Shown here in pieces: positions 60,892 through 60,986 of a stretch of 60,986 bases of DNA. Source of the stretch: Trichococcus palustris (GTDB lineage: Bacteria > Bacillota > Bacilli > Lactobacillales > Aerococcaceae). The notes under the pieces were generated by a model that saw only the letters and a program-made list of their open reading frames with translations, was not told the origin of the DNA and made no database searches. The DNA lies in assembly GCF_900114465.1 (NCBI RefSeq), contig NZ_FOTD01000017.1, forward strand, positions 1 through 60,986. The letters are read 5' to 3'. Position 1 is the first letter of the stretch. Each line of letters begins with the position of its first letter. The translations under genes and the position numbers were made by a program.

Positions 60892-60986
60892 GCGCGGCAA
60901 CGTCCTAGTCTCACAAAGGGAAACCCTTCACTACAATCGGCGCTAAGAAGCTTAACTTCTGTGTTCGAGATGGGAACAGGTGTGAC
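60892..60986 (-). rRNA. rrf: 5S rRNA, 3' part (cut by the window edge)
   Basis: The minus strand reads GTCACACCTGTTCCCATCTC, GAACACAGAAGTTAAGCTTC and onward to ACGTTGCCGCGC, the standard 5S rRNA core and 3' region. The 5' end and the rest of the rRNA operon lie beyond the right edge. Confidence 0.95.

Overview
The window looks like a chromosomal segment of a moderate-GC, low-GC-clade Gram-positive bacterium of the order Lactobacillales. The family Carnobacteriaceae (Trichococcus/Carnobacterium-like) is my best guess. Reasons: strong AGGAGG ribosome binding sites, two T-box leaders, a glmS ribozyme, the cdaA-cdaR-glmM operon, PRD-regulated mannitol PTS genes, group II ECF S components and CcpA-type cre sites. 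The family assignment is inference. No plasmid, phage or CRISPR signature was seen; the only mobile DNA is an IS200/IS605-type remnant at the left edge.

Left part (1-21 kb). A TnpB gene cut by the window edge ends beside a small PRiA4_ORF3-like gene. Next come an orphan 32-codon hydrophobic ORF, an MFS transporter, an AraC regulator, a GH3 glycosidase with a GPH-family sugar transporter, and a PfkB sugar-phosphate kinase behind a cre site. From 8.97 to 14.1 kb lies a probable FNR-controlled metal module: a free-standing HMA metallochaperone, a P1B-type ATPase with unusual CPG and HH motifs, and an FNR-like regulator with three N-terminal cysteines plus a central one. Both metal genes have an FNR-type palindrome centred near -41.5. 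Inside this module sits tcyP (cystine uptake), preceded by a Cys-type T-box and then a short ORF ending in Cys-Cys-stop. After that come a DnaQ/BRCT exonuclease, an RpiR regulator, a Cof phosphatase, and a class V aminotransferase paired with an ECF S component.

Middle (21-36 kb). This part holds a PatB-type C-S lyase, an ABC-2 exporter with a DUF4153 membrane protein, an L-2-hydroxyacid dehydrogenase, and a TetR/MacB-type efflux pair with a clear operator. Directly behind the MacB-like gene is the most unusual feature of the window. Three tandem hairpin units repeat at 122-124 bp. They share linker boxes but have different, compensating stem sequences. Beyond lie an unrecognised 467-aa protein, a gene-free stretch of about 1.2 kb, an AraC regulator and an esterase.

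Right part (36-61 kb). This is mostly cell-envelope and carbohydrate housekeeping: glmS with its ribozyme; a double mannitol PTS locus (mtlA-mtlF-mtlD, plus a second IICB, MtlR and a second IIA); cdaA-cdaR-glmM; a cupin; tRNA-Gln and tRNA-Tyr; yidD, a phasin-like gene and ubiB; a second ECF S component; a TVP38 protein; an MFS transporter; a CLC channel with a GREGV motif (possibly a fluoride type); tRNA-Thr; metA behind a Met-type T-box; a small GNAT protein; and the 3' part of a 5S rRNA. glmS and glmM/cdaA together supply and monitor amino-sugar precursors for the wall. The two T-boxes tie sulfur amino-acid uptake and synthesis to tRNA-Cys and tRNA-Met charging.
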